Shown: positions 54,301-58,493, counted from the stretch's first letter. The stretch is DNA of 64,000 bases from Atrichornis clamosus (GCA_013400975.1 WBMZ01014045.1:48570-112569); one strand, 5' to 3'. Made by a program: numbers and translations. The notes: generated by a model not told the origin, from the letters alone.

Positions 54301-55230
54301 TCACCCAAACAACCAACAGCCTCTTTTTCACGGTGAAAGTGAAGCTCAGCTTCCCCTCATTGCCCACGGCAAAACAAGAAGCGCTGGAGAACAACCAGGC
54401 AGCCAGCTGTGCCTTGGCACTGCAGGTGCTGGGGGACAGGAGGGGACAGCATGCGACCTACCCTTCCCAGGGAGGGGGAGCCAAGGTGCTTCTCCCCTCC
54501 CAGGCCCTCACCCACGGGTTTGGACACCAGCCCTGAGCCAGACAAAGGCACTGACAGCTTCACGCGTCAGTTTAGGCTCGTTCAGTTTCTAGCTGCCCGT
54601 GTCTCTTGCATGATTTTTGCTGGTTCAGGTCTTTGCTGGATCCACACTAGTGCTCAAGAAGGAAGGACCGCTTGGTTTAAGCAGCCAGGGTGCTGGCATG
54701 AGCTTTCCATATTTTTCCTACTGCTAACACCCCGCTTAGCGACACCAGCTCTGGTCCCAAAGGTACCAGCAGCACCTCTTTAAGCAGCCTTCCTGCAGGT
54801 CAGTGGCAGCGCTCTTCTCACTGCTGAAAGCCCTCCTACACATGCAAGGAGGGCAGAACAGCTCTGCCCAGGAGAAGACTCTCTCAGGACCACCCTGAGT
54901 GCACGTCCCACGCCCCCACAGAGCATCCTCCCAGGCACGCCACGGGCCAGCGACATGCTCGGGGAGGCACCGTACGTGTCAGCCAAGGCCTGGGGCCCAA
55001 GGGACCCTCAGCAAGGTGGGAGCTGAGGAGCAGAAGGTCATCCATCCACAACATCCCACGGACATGCATGTTAACAACCAAACAGTGCGAACGAGCGGTT
55101 GTTTGCATGGGGCCGAAGTCAGGTGGAGCAGCCCGAGCTTACCTGCCTGCTGCTGGGCACCAACCGAGCAAAAGCCTGAGAACAGGAGGCAAAACATTGC
55201 CACGAGTGGCAAATGTCGATGTTTCCTCAT
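6265..55230 (-). CDS. COL6A3: Collagen VI alpha-3 chain, whole coding span (44 coding exons)
   Basis: This gene encodes the largest chain of collagen VI, which joins the alpha-1 and alpha-2 chains in secreted monomers that assemble into beaded pericellular microfilaments. The order read here is signal peptide, VWA domains N10 to N1, a triple helix of about 338 residues, VWA C1 and C2, a Thr/Ala-rich C3, FN3 (C4), a linker, an extra Kunitz domain, Kunitz C5 and a short tail. Exon lengths sum to 9,588 nt, about 3,195 aa; I recall human as about 3,177 aa on 44 exons. All junctions keep phase, and all are GT-AG except one GC-AG intron. The start ATG at 55,228-55,230 has A at -3 and opens a good signal peptide. 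The stop TAG is at 6,265-6,267. Domain identity is near certain. Exact exon edges are inferred from splice consensus and phase, not from transcripts. Confidence 0.97.
6449..6619 (-). CDS. COL6A3: COL6A3 exon 44: Kunitz domain C5 (endotrophin)
   Basis: This 171-nt, phase 1-1 exon encodes [39 protein letters not shown] and [17 protein letters not shown], almost identical to human C5. It has six cysteines with canonical 8-15-7-12-3 spacing, and Arg at P1. In mammals this domain is cleaved off as the signalling fragment endotrophin; by homology the same may hold here. Acceptor TTCCGCAG, donor GTAAGA. Confidence 0.96.
6620..9044 (-). other. COL6A3: Intron between the two Kunitz exons
   Basis: About 2.4 kb. 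No repeat or further Kunitz exon was found; YGGCGGN occurs only in exons 43 and 44. Confidence 0.6.
9045..9224 (-). CDS. COL6A3: COL6A3 exon 43: extra Kunitz domain upstream of C5
   Basis: This 180-nt, phase 1-1 exon encodes [39 protein letters not shown] and [16 protein letters not shown]. All six Kunitz cysteines are present, with spacing 9-15-7-12-3 against the usual 8-15-7-12-3, so the binding loop has one added residue. The residue after Cys2 (P1) is Lys, typical of trypsin-like inhibitors. WYGGCGGN and the NRF motif are intact. Acceptor ACATGCAG, donor CAT|GTAAGT. The human chain as I know it has one Kunitz domain, matching exon 44, so this one is additional. Whether it is spliced in constitutively cannot be read here. 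Confidence 0.85.
9225..11429 (-). other. COL6A3: Intron between linker and first Kunitz exon
   Basis: About 2.2 kb with a CR1 relic at 10,830-10,962. Confidence 0.6.
10830..10962 (-). mobile_element. CR1 LINE 3' fragment
   Basis: CATAGAATCATAGAATGGTT followed by GGAAGGAGCCTCAGAGG and GCCAAGGGCAGGGGCACC; the sense strand is minus. Confidence 0.8.
11430..11504 (-). CDS. COL6A3: COL6A3 exon 42: linker before the Kunitz domains
   Basis: This 75-nt, phase 1-1 exon encodes [18 protein letters not shown] then LEGPES. It matches human [21 protein letters not shown], the segment in which endotrophin is released. Acceptor CCTCCACAG, donor GTGAGT. It was found by homology only. Confidence 0.9.
11505..13160 (-). 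other. COL6A3: Intron between FN3 and linker
   Basis: About 1.7 kb. Nothing recognisable. Confidence 0.55.
13161..13415 (-). CDS. COL6A3: COL6A3 exon 41: fibronectin type III domain (C4)
   Basis: This 255-nt, phase 1-1 exon encodes one FN3 domain: [80 protein letters not shown]. It keeps the FN3 Trp, the HDQSLV-like strand and the YHGSFST-like end of human C4. One sequon (NLT). Acceptor CCTTGCAG, donor GTAAGT. Confidence 0.94.
13416..14728 (-). other. COL6A3: Intron between C3 and FN3
   Basis: About 1.3 kb with a CR1 relic at 13,788-13,925. Confidence 0.6.
13788..13925 (-). mobile_element. CR1 LINE 3' fragment
   Basis: CCCAGAATGGTTTGGGTTGG, AAGGGACCTTAAAGCCCATC and CCATCCAACCTGGCCTTGAG mark a CR1 end with minus sense. 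Confidence 0.85.
14729..15003 (-). CDS. COL6A3: COL6A3 exon 40: C3, Thr/Ala-rich segment
   Basis: This 275-nt exon encodes about 91 residues of Thr, Ala, Gly and basic residues: [17 protein letters not shown], then two copies of TPASTVGQG followed by RAT or NAT, and GRRRHGAK at the end. Human C3 is a longer Lys/Thr/Pro/Ala-rich repeat, so length and sequence differ but position and character agree. The frame is fixed by the phases of exons 39 and 41. A second frame is also open across the exon because of its GC content. Likely an extended, O-glycosylated spacer. Acceptor CTGCCCAG, donor GTAAGT. Confidence 0.85.
14841..14908 (-). repeat. 42-nt tandem repeat inside C3 exon
   Basis: The plus-strand 26-mer starting CTGGCCCACGGTGCTGGC recurs with a 42-nt period at 14,841 and 14,883, with one mismatch in the first 26 bases. 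In the protein this is a 14-residue repeat unit carrying TPASTVGQG. Confidence 0.8.
15004..15729 (-). other. COL6A3: Intron before C3
   Basis: A 726-nt intron with a CR1 relic at 15,112-15,225 and an AT-rich patch near 15,630-15,665. Confidence 0.6.
15112..15225 (+). mobile_element. CR1 LINE 3' fragment
   Basis: GAGCAACCTGGTCTTGTGC, GGTGTCCCTGCCCGTGGCAG and TCCTTCCAACCCAAACTGTT, ending TTCTGTGCTTCTCTGA; plus sense. Confidence 0.8.
15730..15838 (-). CDS. COL6A3: COL6A3 exon 39: post-C2 segment
   Basis: This 109-nt exon encodes [36 protein letters not shown], as in human [20 protein letters not shown]. The donor was set at GCAGT|GTGAGT, two bases inside a competing GT, because only that choice keeps exon 40 in frame with the FN3 exon. 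Confidence 0.9.
15839..16964 (-). other. COL6A3: Intron after C2
   Basis: About 1.1 kb. Nothing recognisable. Confidence 0.55.
16965..17663 (-). CDS. COL6A3: COL6A3 exon 38: VWA domain C2
   Basis: This 699-nt exon encodes C2: [112 protein letters not shown] and [11 protein letters not shown]. The match to human C2 is very high. The MIDAS start reads DSSES, complete, where I recall human DSAET. Acceptor TTTCCCAG, donor GTAAGT. Confidence 0.96.
17664..18166 (-). other. COL6A3: Intron between C1 and C2
   Basis: A 503-nt intron. Nothing recognisable. Confidence 0.55.
18167..18266 (-). CDS. COL6A3: COL6A3 exon 37: VWA C1, last part
   Basis: This 100-nt exon encodes [20 protein letters not shown] then [13 protein letters not shown], matching human [15 protein letters not shown] and ENVLTCHVCLD. 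It has two sequons (NNT, NET) and the paired cysteines between C1 and C2. Acceptor CTGACCAG, donor GTAAAG. Confidence 0.94.
18866..19359 (-). CDS. COL6A3: COL6A3 exon 36: VWA domain C1, main part
   Basis: This 494-nt exon encodes most of C1: [78 protein letters not shown] and [20 protein letters not shown]. These are nearly identical to human C1. It has a sequon (NLT). The exon ends at LARALE with a weak donor (GAG|GTTGGG), set by homology. Acceptor CTGGCAG. C1 and C2 of the chains drive monomer assembly. Confidence 0.93.
19522..19533 (-). CDS. COL6A3: COL6A3 exon 35: 12-nt microexon
   Basis: Twelve bases between a TTCTACAG acceptor and a GTAAGT donor join exon 34 to exon 36 in frame and give KCPCCYGP, identical to the human hinge (KCPCCYGP). 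Without it both the frame and two cysteines are lost, so despite its size it is well supported. Confidence 0.9.
19641..19677 (-). CDS. COL6A3: COL6A3 exon 34: C-terminal cysteine hinge, 37 nt
   Basis: Encodes [12 protein letters not shown] plus one base, as in human QCALIQSIKDKC. The cysteines sit at the helix end. Acceptor CCTAAAG, donor GTGAGT. Confidence 0.93.
19770..19802 (-). CDS. COL6A3: COL6A3 exon 33: helix end, 33 nt
   Basis: Encodes [11 protein letters not shown], the last triplets (human GPKGNRGDSID). Donor GTAAGT, acceptor GAAACAG. Confidence 0.93.
19803..20501 (-). other. COL6A3: Intron between helix exons 32 and 33
   Basis: A 699-nt intron with a short CR1 3' end at 19,998-20,055. 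Confidence 0.6.
19998..20055 (+). mobile_element. CR1 LINE 3' end, short
   Basis: TGGATGGTCTTGAAGGTCCG and CCCAGACCATTCTATGATTT; only the last 60 or so bases remain. Confidence 0.7.
20502..20564 (-). CDS. COL6A3: COL6A3 exon 32: Gly-X-Y, 63 nt
   Basis: Encodes [19 protein letters not shown] then PS (human GQKGDPGYPGPA). Donor GTAAGT. Confidence 0.93.
20700..20762 (-). CDS. COL6A3: COL6A3 exon 31: Gly-X-Y, 63 nt
   Basis: Encodes [19 protein letters not shown] then RR (human ends GPKGIRGRR). Donor GTAAGT after AGA. Confidence 0.92.
20858..20893 (-). CDS. COL6A3: COL6A3 exon 30: Gly-X-Y, 36 nt
   Basis: Encodes [12 protein letters not shown] (human GERGFPGYPGPK). Donor GTAGGT. Confidence 0.93.
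21019..21069 (-). CDS. COL6A3: COL6A3 exon 29: Gly-X-Y with interruption, 51 nt
   Basis: Encodes [17 protein letters not shown], 17 residues. The GIGVLG break matches the human interruption GVGSEG at the same spot, so it is a conserved kink in the helix. Confidence 0.93.
21237..21299 (-). CDS. COL6A3: COL6A3 exon 28: Gly-X-Y, 63 nt
   Basis: Encodes [19 protein letters not shown] then EM. Donor GTGAGT, acceptor TTTTTAG. Confidence 0.92.
21755..21817 (-). CDS. COL6A3: COL6A3 exon 27: Gly-X-Y with Ala at a Gly position, 63 nt
   Basis: Encodes [19 protein letters not shown] then LK. The first codon after the acceptor (ATTCCAG) is GCT, so the triplet register has Ala where Gly is expected; human has GSGGAAGAPGER here. 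The length (21 residues) and GERGR-GPLG match human. Confidence 0.92.
21818..22503 (-). other. COL6A3: Intron between helix exons 26 and 27
   Basis: A 686-nt intron. Nothing recognisable. Confidence 0.55.
22504..22566 (-). CDS. COL6A3: COL6A3 exon 26: Gly-X-Y, 63 nt
   Basis: Encodes [19 protein letters not shown] then PR; human reads GPPGLIGEQGISGPR at the matching end. Donor GTAAAC. Confidence 0.92.
22848..22910 (-). CDS. COL6A3: COL6A3 exon 25: Gly-X-Y, 63 nt
   Basis: Encodes [19 protein letters not shown] then PQ. Donor GTCAGT, acceptor CTTCCAG. Confidence 0.92.
22911..23457 (-). other. COL6A3: Intron between helix exons 24 and 25
   Basis: A 547-nt intron with a purine-rich tract at 23,285-23,352 (plus strand); otherwise nothing. 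Confidence 0.55.
23458..23493 (-). CDS. COL6A3: COL6A3 exon 24: Gly-X-Y, 36 nt
   Basis: A twelve-residue exon, [12 protein letters not shown]. Donor GTAAGT, acceptor TTTGTAG. Confidence 0.91.
23494..24230 (-). other. COL6A3: Intron between helix exons 23 and 24
   Basis: A 737-nt intron with a CR1 relic at 23,837-23,962. Confidence 0.6.
23837..23962 (-). mobile_element. CR1 LINE 3' fragment
   Basis: ATCATGGAATCGCGAACTGG, CCCCCTGCCATGGGCAAGGA and CACTAGACCAGGTTGTTCCA; minus sense. Confidence 0.82.
24231..24284 (-). CDS. COL6A3: COL6A3 exon 23: Gly-X-Y, 54 nt
   Basis: Encodes [18 protein letters not shown]. The end corresponds to human KNGGFGRR. Donor GTGAGC, acceptor CCTGCAG. Confidence 0.92.
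24285..24961 (-). other. COL6A3: Intron between helix exons 22 and 23
   Basis: A 677-nt intron, AT-rich. Nothing recognisable. Confidence 0.55.
24962..25027 (-). CDS. COL6A3: COL6A3 exon 22: Gly-X-Y with natural interruption, 66 nt
   Basis: Encodes [17 protein letters not shown] then EIGPM. The ADNTQRG stretch breaks the triplet register, at the same place as human (GQDSQERG). 22 residues, phase 0-0. Confidence 0.93.
25402..25464 (-). CDS. COL6A3: COL6A3 exon 21: Gly-X-Y, 63 nt, two RGD motifs
   Basis: Encodes [16 protein letters not shown] then LRGDP. It contains two RGD tripeptides in a basic, hydrophilic helix stretch. Donor GTAAAT, acceptor CCCACAG. Confidence 0.94.
25631..25684 (-). 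CDS. COL6A3: COL6A3 exon 20: Gly-X-Y, 54 nt
   Basis: Encodes [18 protein letters not shown], close to human [18 protein letters not shown]. Donor GTAGGC. Confidence 0.93.
25789..25833 (-). CDS. COL6A3: COL6A3 exon 19: Gly-X-Y, 45 nt
   Basis: Encodes [15 protein letters not shown], against human GEVGEIGLDGLDGED. Donor GTCAGT, acceptor TCCACAG. Confidence 0.93.
25951..25977 (-). CDS. COL6A3: COL6A3 exon 18: Gly-X-Y, 27 nt
   Basis: A nine-residue exon, GSRGFPGEK, as I recall the human sequence at this point. Acceptor CTCTTTAG, donor GTATGG. Only phase and homology reveal it. Confidence 0.9.
25978..26901 (-). other. COL6A3: Intron between helix exons 17 and 18
   Basis: A 924-nt intron. Nothing recognisable. 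Confidence 0.55.
26902..26973 (-). CDS. COL6A3: COL6A3 exon 17: Gly-X-Y, 72 nt, with helix cysteine
   Basis: Encodes [17 protein letters not shown] followed by PGHRGTK. The sequon NGT and the cysteine inside the helix match human (GFQGCPGQRG); in collagen VI that Cys is thought to help lock dimers and tetramers. Confidence 0.94.
26974..27896 (-). other. COL6A3: Intron between helix exons 16 and 17
   Basis: A 923-nt intron. Nothing recognisable. Confidence 0.55.
27897..27950 (-). CDS. COL6A3: COL6A3 exon 16: Gly-X-Y, 54 nt
   Basis: Encodes [18 protein letters not shown]. The [11 protein letters not shown] block of human is preserved as [11 protein letters not shown]. Phase 0-0; donor GTGAGT. 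Confidence 0.93.
28305..28397 (-). CDS. COL6A3: COL6A3 exon 15: helix entry, Cys cluster and first Gly-X-Y
   Basis: This 93-nt exon encodes [16 protein letters not shown], a four-cysteine knot before the helix as in human (EKACCGVPCKCS), then [15 protein letters not shown]. The RGD here is a conserved possible integrin motif. Acceptor CCTGCAG, donor GTAGGT. Confidence 0.94.
28398..29776 (-). other. COL6A3: Intron between N1 and the triple helix
   Basis: About 1.4 kb. It holds a short CR1 scrap at 29,296-29,345 and otherwise nothing recognisable. Confidence 0.55.
29296..29345 (-). mobile_element. CR1 scrap
   Basis: AGTCATGGAATGGGTTGAGT then AGAAAGGACCTTAAAGGACA resembles the CR1 terminus; very short. 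Confidence 0.45.
29777..29922 (-). CDS. COL6A3: COL6A3 exon 14: VWA N1, last part
   Basis: This 146-nt exon encodes [39 protein letters not shown] and LDFELAEQL, paralleling human [20 protein letters not shown] and LDYELAEQLD. It closes N1 and leads into the triple helix. Acceptor CCTCTCAG, donor GTAAGT after CTT, phase 0. Confidence 0.94.
30264..30342 (-). CDS. COL6A3: COL6A3 exon 13: VWA N1, middle part
   Basis: This 79-nt exon encodes [20 protein letters not shown] and the start of the next helix, matching human [20 protein letters not shown]. The FTDGAD strand carries the conserved Asp of the VWA metal site. The acceptor CTCCCAG at 30,343-30,344 completes the GC-AG intron. Donor GTAACT. 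It is too short and too divergent to show as a long open frame. Confidence 0.93.
30836..31182 (-). CDS. COL6A3: COL6A3 exon 12: VWA N1, first part (GC donor)
   Basis: This 347-nt exon encodes the first part of N1: [50 protein letters not shown] and [14 protein letters not shown], each matching human N1 ([29 protein letters not shown]). Homology requires the exon to end at AAG, followed by GCAAGT, so this intron has a GC donor at 30,834-30,835 in the strong AAG|GCAAGT context. The MIDAS start is lost (DVTDV instead of DGSRD). Confidence 0.92.
31183..32665 (-). other. COL6A3: Intron between N2 and N1
   Basis: About 1.5 kb, containing a well-preserved CR1 3' end at 31,880-32,153. Nothing else was recognised. 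Confidence 0.6.
31880..32153 (+). mobile_element. CR1 LINE 3' fragment
   Basis: Plus-sense CR1 with GGTTGCCCCATCCCTGGAAG, GGAGCAGCCTGGTCTAGTGG and the terminal ATTCTGTGATTCTATGATTC repeat. A typical block ahead of GTTGCCC is shortened by an internal deletion. Confidence 0.85.
32666..33268 (-). CDS. COL6A3: COL6A3 exon 11: VWA domain N2
   Basis: This 603-nt phase 1-1 exon encodes VWA N2, one of the most conserved domains here: [93 protein letters not shown], and the C-terminal [12 protein letters not shown], as in human (ETLCPGVTDAA). The Cys near the end is shared with human. Acceptor CTTTTCAG, donor GTAAGC. Confidence 0.96.
33269..33663 (-). other. COL6A3: Intron between N3 and N2
   Basis: A 395-nt AT-rich intron with no recognisable element. 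Confidence 0.6.
33664..34266 (-). CDS. COL6A3: COL6A3 exon 10: VWA domain N3
   Basis: This 603-nt phase 1-1 exon encodes VWA N3. It starts [20 protein letters not shown], where human reads [15 protein letters not shown]. Then come [58 protein letters not shown], and [12 protein letters not shown]. The MIDAS start DSSDS is complete, although the usual LNTG Thr is Val (LNVG). The end ([13 protein letters not shown]) is a Pro/Thr linker like the human one. Acceptor CCTGCAG, donor GTAAGG. Confidence 0.95.
34267..34835 (-). other. COL6A3: Intron between N4 and N3
   Basis: A 569-nt intron with nothing recognisable beyond splice signals. Confidence 0.6.
34836..35435 (-). CDS. COL6A3: COL6A3 exon 9: VWA domain N4
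   Basis: This 600-nt phase 1-1 exon encodes VWA N4: [76 protein letters not shown], and [17 protein letters not shown], which is nearly the human sequence at the same place. The MIDAS start reads DGSRY, against DGSQS that I recall for human. The exon is GC-richer than its flanks. Acceptor CCCTGCAG at 35,436-35,437, donor GTAAGG. Confidence 0.95.
35436..36545 (-). other. COL6A3: Intron between N5 and N4
   Basis: About 1.1 kb. I see nothing in it besides ordinary intron sequence. Confidence 0.6.
36546..37166 (-). CDS. COL6A3: COL6A3 exon 8: VWA domain N5
   Basis: This 621-nt phase 1-1 exon encodes VWA N5: [90 protein letters not shown] and [12 protein letters not shown]. The GIGIGNAD block and the LTADRS strand identify N5 rather than another VWA. 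The exon end ([13 protein letters not shown]) matches the human LTREELSRLQPVL linker. Donor GTGAGA, acceptor CAAACAG. Confidence 0.95.
37167..39861 (-). other. COL6A3: Intron between N6 and N5
   Basis: About 2.7 kb. Apart from a short catagaatcat scrap near 37,391 that could be a CR1 end, I see no repeat or exon. Confidence 0.55.
39862..40428 (-). CDS. COL6A3: COL6A3 exon 7: VWA domain N6
   Basis: This is a 567-nt phase 1-1 exon, the shortest single-exon VWA here. It opens [20 protein letters not shown] and continues with [51 protein letters not shown] and [15 protein letters not shown], all paralleling human N6, including the odd LLVAGRSSD strand and the KIKTGK loop. The acceptor is TTATTCTAG and the donor GTACAG. 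The DGSAN MIDAS start lacks the second Ser. Confidence 0.95.
40429..41723 (-). other. COL6A3: Intron between N7 and N6
   Basis: About 1.3 kb. It contains one CR1 relic at 41,543-41,640 and otherwise nothing recognisable. Confidence 0.6.
41543..41640 (-). mobile_element. CR1 LINE 3' fragment
   Basis: CATAGAATCCTAGAATGGTT then TGGAAGGGACCTTAAAGATC; minus sense, truncated. Confidence 0.75.
41724..42323 (-). CDS. COL6A3: COL6A3 exon 6: VWA domain N7
   Basis: This 600-nt, phase 1-1 exon encodes VWA N7: [49 protein letters not shown], and the diagnostic end [15 protein letters not shown], almost identical to human N7. The MIDAS start is DGSLN. The acceptor is CTACTGCAG at 42,324-42,325 and the donor GTAATA. 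N7 is one of the domains known to be skipped in some alpha-3 isoforms; the exon symmetry here would allow that. Confidence 0.95.
42324..44652 (-). other. COL6A3: Intron between N8 and N7
   Basis: About 2.3 kb, AT-rich. No repeat family, RNA gene or further exon was recognised. Confidence 0.6.
44653..45255 (-). CDS. COL6A3: COL6A3 exon 5: VWA domain N8
   Basis: This 603-nt phase 1-1 exon opens [20 protein letters not shown], matching the human N9/N8 junction (VIEVNKRDIVF). Other shared blocks are [33 protein letters not shown] and LVLITGGKS. The MIDAS start is DGSTA, without the second Ser. A cysteine replaces the usual residue in [10 protein letters not shown], and LPMLVL replaces the usual PQxLVL. 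Acceptor TTGCAG, donor GTAATT. The domain end (PIRTLSGG) matches the human PLRTLSG. Confidence 0.95.
45256..49240 (-). other. COL6A3: Intron between N9 and N8
   Basis: About 4.0 kb, AT-rich in most parts with a more GC-rich part near 46.2-46.6 kb. I see no CR1 3' end, conserved coding block or RNA gene. The open frames at 46.2-47.0 kb have no domain signature. Confidence 0.6.
49241..49843 (-). CDS. COL6A3: COL6A3 exon 4: VWA domain N9
   Basis: This 603-nt, phase 1-1 exon encodes VWA N9. It starts [20 protein letters not shown], as in human N9 (DGSNN), and carries [39 protein letters not shown] and an IVTE end. The MIDAS start lacks the second Ser, as I recall for the human domain. The acceptor follows a T-rich tract (TTTTAAAG) and the donor is GTATGT. 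N-terminal VWA domains of alpha-3 help side-by-side assembly of microfibrils and matrix contacts; that role is known for the family and not visible here. Confidence 0.95.
49844..53613 (-). other. COL6A3: Intron between N10 and N9
   Basis: About 3.8 kb with no recognisable exon, RNA gene or CR1 3' end. Short A/T homopolymers occur near 50,290, 51,180 and 52,861. The open frame that runs on downstream of N10 (about 53,233-53,610) is intron read-through. Confidence 0.6.
53614..54231 (-). CDS. COL6A3: COL6A3 exon 3: VWA domain N10
   Basis: This is a complete VWA domain of about 206 residues, opening [14 protein letters not shown]. It has a full DxSxS metal-binding (MIDAS) start, a [12 protein letters not shown] strand, and ends DVTG. 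It aligns to human N10, which shares [15 protein letters not shown] and [10 protein letters not shown]. Two sequons are visible, in [10 protein letters not shown] and LENFTAL. Splice sites are AG at 54,232-54,233 and a GTAATG donor after 53,614. The exon is phase 1-1 (618 nt), so it can be skipped in frame; N10 skipping is known in other species. Unusual cysteines occur in NSACVN and THCFN. Confidence 0.95.
54281..54301. repeat. CCT trinucleotide repeat
   Basis: Seven CCT units, about 50 bases upstream (gene sense) of the N10 acceptor. Confidence 0.85.
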
Positions 55231-55291
55231 TTTGGCCTTTTATCTGAGTTTTCCTTTTATTCTCTTTGTTTCAAAGCACCCGACGTGAGAC
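55143..55291 (-). CDS. COL6A3: COL6A3 exon 2: start codon and signal peptide
   Basis: The acceptor (CCTCCCTTAG) is at 55,292-55,293 and the donor GTAAGC follows 55,143. The exon carries about 61 nt of 5'UTR and 88 nt of coding sequence. The peptide starts MRKHRH, has a hydrophobic core ([15 protein letters not shown]) and a likely cleavage site after SVGA, followed by a Gln-rich stub. It ends with one base of a split codon, so the next exon starts in phase 1. ATG context has A at -3. This directs the chain into the secretory pathway. Confidence 0.92.
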
Positions 55292-56691
55292 CTAAGGGAG
55301 GAAAACAGGGAGAGTGAGAAACAGCGGCATTGCTAGCCAGGCGCAGATGAAGAATGAGATAGAAAAGCCAAACCATGTGGGTTTACAAGGCTTTTGTGTC
55401 ACTTTGGCAGGGAAAAAAGTTCTTTACGGCTGGACAGAGTCTGCTTTGAAAGAGGAATCCTCACTCACATAATTGACATTTAATCACCCCTGTAGAATTA
55501 GATGGTTTTCTTTTTGTCTGTGCTGTCCCAGGCAATACCTAACATGTAGGAAAATACTGAGGTTCCTACTACCAAAATACACAATGGTCTCTCACTTAGC
55601 CTCCCTACCCATGGATGACCAGATGAAATACCTTGGCCAACCTGTTTCCTCTTGCTGTTGCTTTTTCTTACTTTATTTTTTTCAAAACACCACAGTAATT
55701 GCCCTGAACATCCCCCTTTGCCTCAGCTCACCTTTTCAGCTTTCCTAAATATACAAATGGAAATTTAAACACTCCAGACCCAAATGAGCCACATGATCTG
55801 GCTGTGCAGCAAAAAGCCCTTGGACTCCCCCAGGCTCACAGCCCCGGCGGTGGAATAGCCTGCGCTGGCTGATCATATTTTGGAAGGACACCAAGAATAA
55901 TATTTTATCTGTTGGAGCCAAAAATATCATTCAAGCAAGTTTCTTATCTGTGATGCACCTGGCAAGCCTTCTGAAACAATGTCTCCATCATGAAGGCTGT
56001 GTTTCTGTTGTCATAGAGATGACCAATTTATTATTTTATCTTCATTTCCAAGCCTAAGGAGCAGAAACCAGCTTGCTTAACTGGGAAAATATCCTCCCAA
56101 AAGGGAACACAGTGATTTAATACCTTTCATTCCCCAGAAGAGCTCAATTACTCATATCAGCCGTAAGTGTCTCAAATACATCAAACTGTTAACCAGGTCA
56201 TCGTAAAAGAAAAAAAAAATCAATTTTATTATTACCGTCCTTGCCAATTCCACCAATCCAGAGAGTTATGACCAATACAAGAGCCTAAGAGGGCTAGGGG
56301 GAGGACTAACCCTTTTTCTGAGGAAAGAGATGGTAATTACACTGATGGCTGTGGCTGGAAACAGAACCAAGAGGTGGGAATTTGGGAAGATTTGGAAATA
56401 AGCAGCTAATCCCACTTCCATTGAAGAGACACTCCTCAAGGTTATCAGAGGGTAGTTCAATGGAAGGAAGGGGACAACTTCCAGCTGCTTTTCTGAAACC
56501 CAGTCCAATCCTGACACTTCCACTGCCTCCCTGCATGTCAGAGCTGGGCTGGGGTCTGCTCCTTCTCAGGAGAAGGGGTTTGCAGTGTTGGCTTTTCCAT
56601 GTGCTCCAGATGGAATTTATGAATGTCCTATAGCATGATCCTGGCAAAAGCTGTCCTCTACATTTCCCCCAACATTTGTGAATTAAAAACA

Positions 56692-56720
56692 TAATAATAA
56701 TAACAACAACAACAATAATG
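56692..56720. repeat. AAT/AAC trinucleotide repeat
   Basis: Mixed AAT and AAC units in intron 1. Confidence 0.8.
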
Positions 56721-57261
56721 ATACCTGGTGGAGAGACATTGACCAGGCACCCAGAGCCAGCAGCTAACACACAATATTAATTAAGACGTGGCAAAGTCTT
56801 CCCTGTTATTGGCAACCCCTCAATTTATAGAGGCAGCTGCTGCAGCCCAGAGGCATCACTGTCATTCATACCTTTGTGAGCTGGCACCCATCCACCCCCC
56901 TGGCTTTTCCAGTTCAAGCCAAACCTCCCAGTGCCTCCAGCAGGAGTAAACCTGCTCGGTTAGGCTGTGTCCCTGATGGGCACCTCGCTCCCAGAAAAAA
57001 CAGTTTCACCCAAAGGACACACGGAGAGGGTTTGTTCCCTGAGCACATAAATACAGAAAGCTCTGTAGGTCCCAGAGCTGAGCTCTGCAAAAAGCACTGA
57101 GCTCATGGCAACCACCCATCCAACCCCACGGGAGAGTCTTTCCTCTGGCTTGACAAGGTTTATGGAAGAGCTGCAAGTTTTTGAGTGGGATTCGCCTTGC
57201 AGCATCCATTGGGAGTGTGTAGAAGCTGAGAAGAGCTTAAAGTGCTGGGCAATGCTCTGAG

Positions 57262-57370
57262 GCATATGGTGGGATTGTTGGGGTGTCCTGTGCAGGGCCA
57301 AGAGTTGGACTTTGATGATCCCTGTGGGTTCCTTCCAACTCAGGATATTCCGTGGTTCTATGATTCTGAG
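57262..57370 (+). mobile_element. CR1 LINE 3' fragment
   Basis: GGGTTCCTTCCAACTCAGGA then ATTCCGTGGTTCTATGATTC; plus sense. Confidence 0.7.
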
Positions 57371-57840
57371 ATGTGTATGTCTCAAATCCCAAGGATTGTT
57401 AGTAATAACAACCAGGGATTGCTGGCAATAACACACTGTGGGAAAGAACAGGATGTGGCTGGAGAAGGGGCCATGTGGAGGTAGGGCAGCACTTTCTGGG
57501 ACAAATGTCCCTGTTCTGGCTCTGGGAGATAAGCACAGCACAGCGCAGGCGCCGGGATAATGTTGAGAAGTTGGAATGGACTGTGGGGAGGGATCAAGGC
57601 CCCTTGGAGACCTCTGACACATTTCCAGAAAGGTCTTGAAAAAATCTTGCTCACTAATTTGCACAGAAAGTGAGAAATTGATCTCAAGGGCAGGAAGAAC
57701 TTATCTCTAAAAGATACCCCCACAAAGCCCAGGCACATGTGTGCCCCTGGATTCCCCATCAGCTGAGTCGATGCTGGAGTCAGGAATAGTGATTTCTCTT
57801 TCTCCCTTTCTTTCTGTCTCTCCTTGTTTAATCCTTCACC

Positions 57841-57861
57841 CTCTCTCTCTCTCTCTCTCTT
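57841..57861. repeat. CT dinucleotide microsatellite
   Basis: Ten CT units in intron 1, flanked by more pyrimidine-rich sequence. Confidence 0.88.
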
Positions 57862-58493
57862 CCCTTTCCCTTTATCCAAAAGCCACTGCCACATGCTTAT
57901 ACTGGGAGATCAGGGACTAACATACCAAATTCCACACCAAGTGTGTAATTTATTAATAAAAGCCCATAAGCTTTTGCAGGCCCTCTGACTTTTGTCTTTC
58001 CTTTCAACCATGAGCATCTACAAATCTTGGGAGCCCCCCTCCCCTTAAGGGTGAGATGCCACAGAGTGAAAATGCTGCTGGCAATGAAAGAAAAATATGA
58101 AATAAAATGCATGCTAAGGAAAATCAGCCCATTAAAATAATGTATGCTGTAAAAGTGCTCATATTTCTTTTCCAAAAGGCAGGAAGTTATGTTATCATCC
58201 TGTTTATGAGCTGCTGGCAGTGTATCCCTCTGCAGTCACAACAGCTGGGGATGAGCAGAGCATCAAGATAAACCAGTGAAAATTGATGTCTTGCTGGATA
58301 AAAAGTGACAGGACTGAAGCAAACATTTGGGGGCTTTTTCTGGTTCTAACACCAGGCAGCTGCACAGAGCCTGTCTACAGCCATGAAACACAGCAGAAGG
58401 GGAAAGTGAGATTCCCTGGTGCTATGGGATCTCCCCTGCCTACAGGATTCCCAGTGATCTCCTGCAGCAGTGGGCAGCTGGGCTGTCCAGAGC

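Noticed and set aside
57382..57894. Minus-strand frame of 170 codons in intron 1
   Set aside because: It starts in a CT microsatellite (read as Arg-Glu repeats) and shows no domain.
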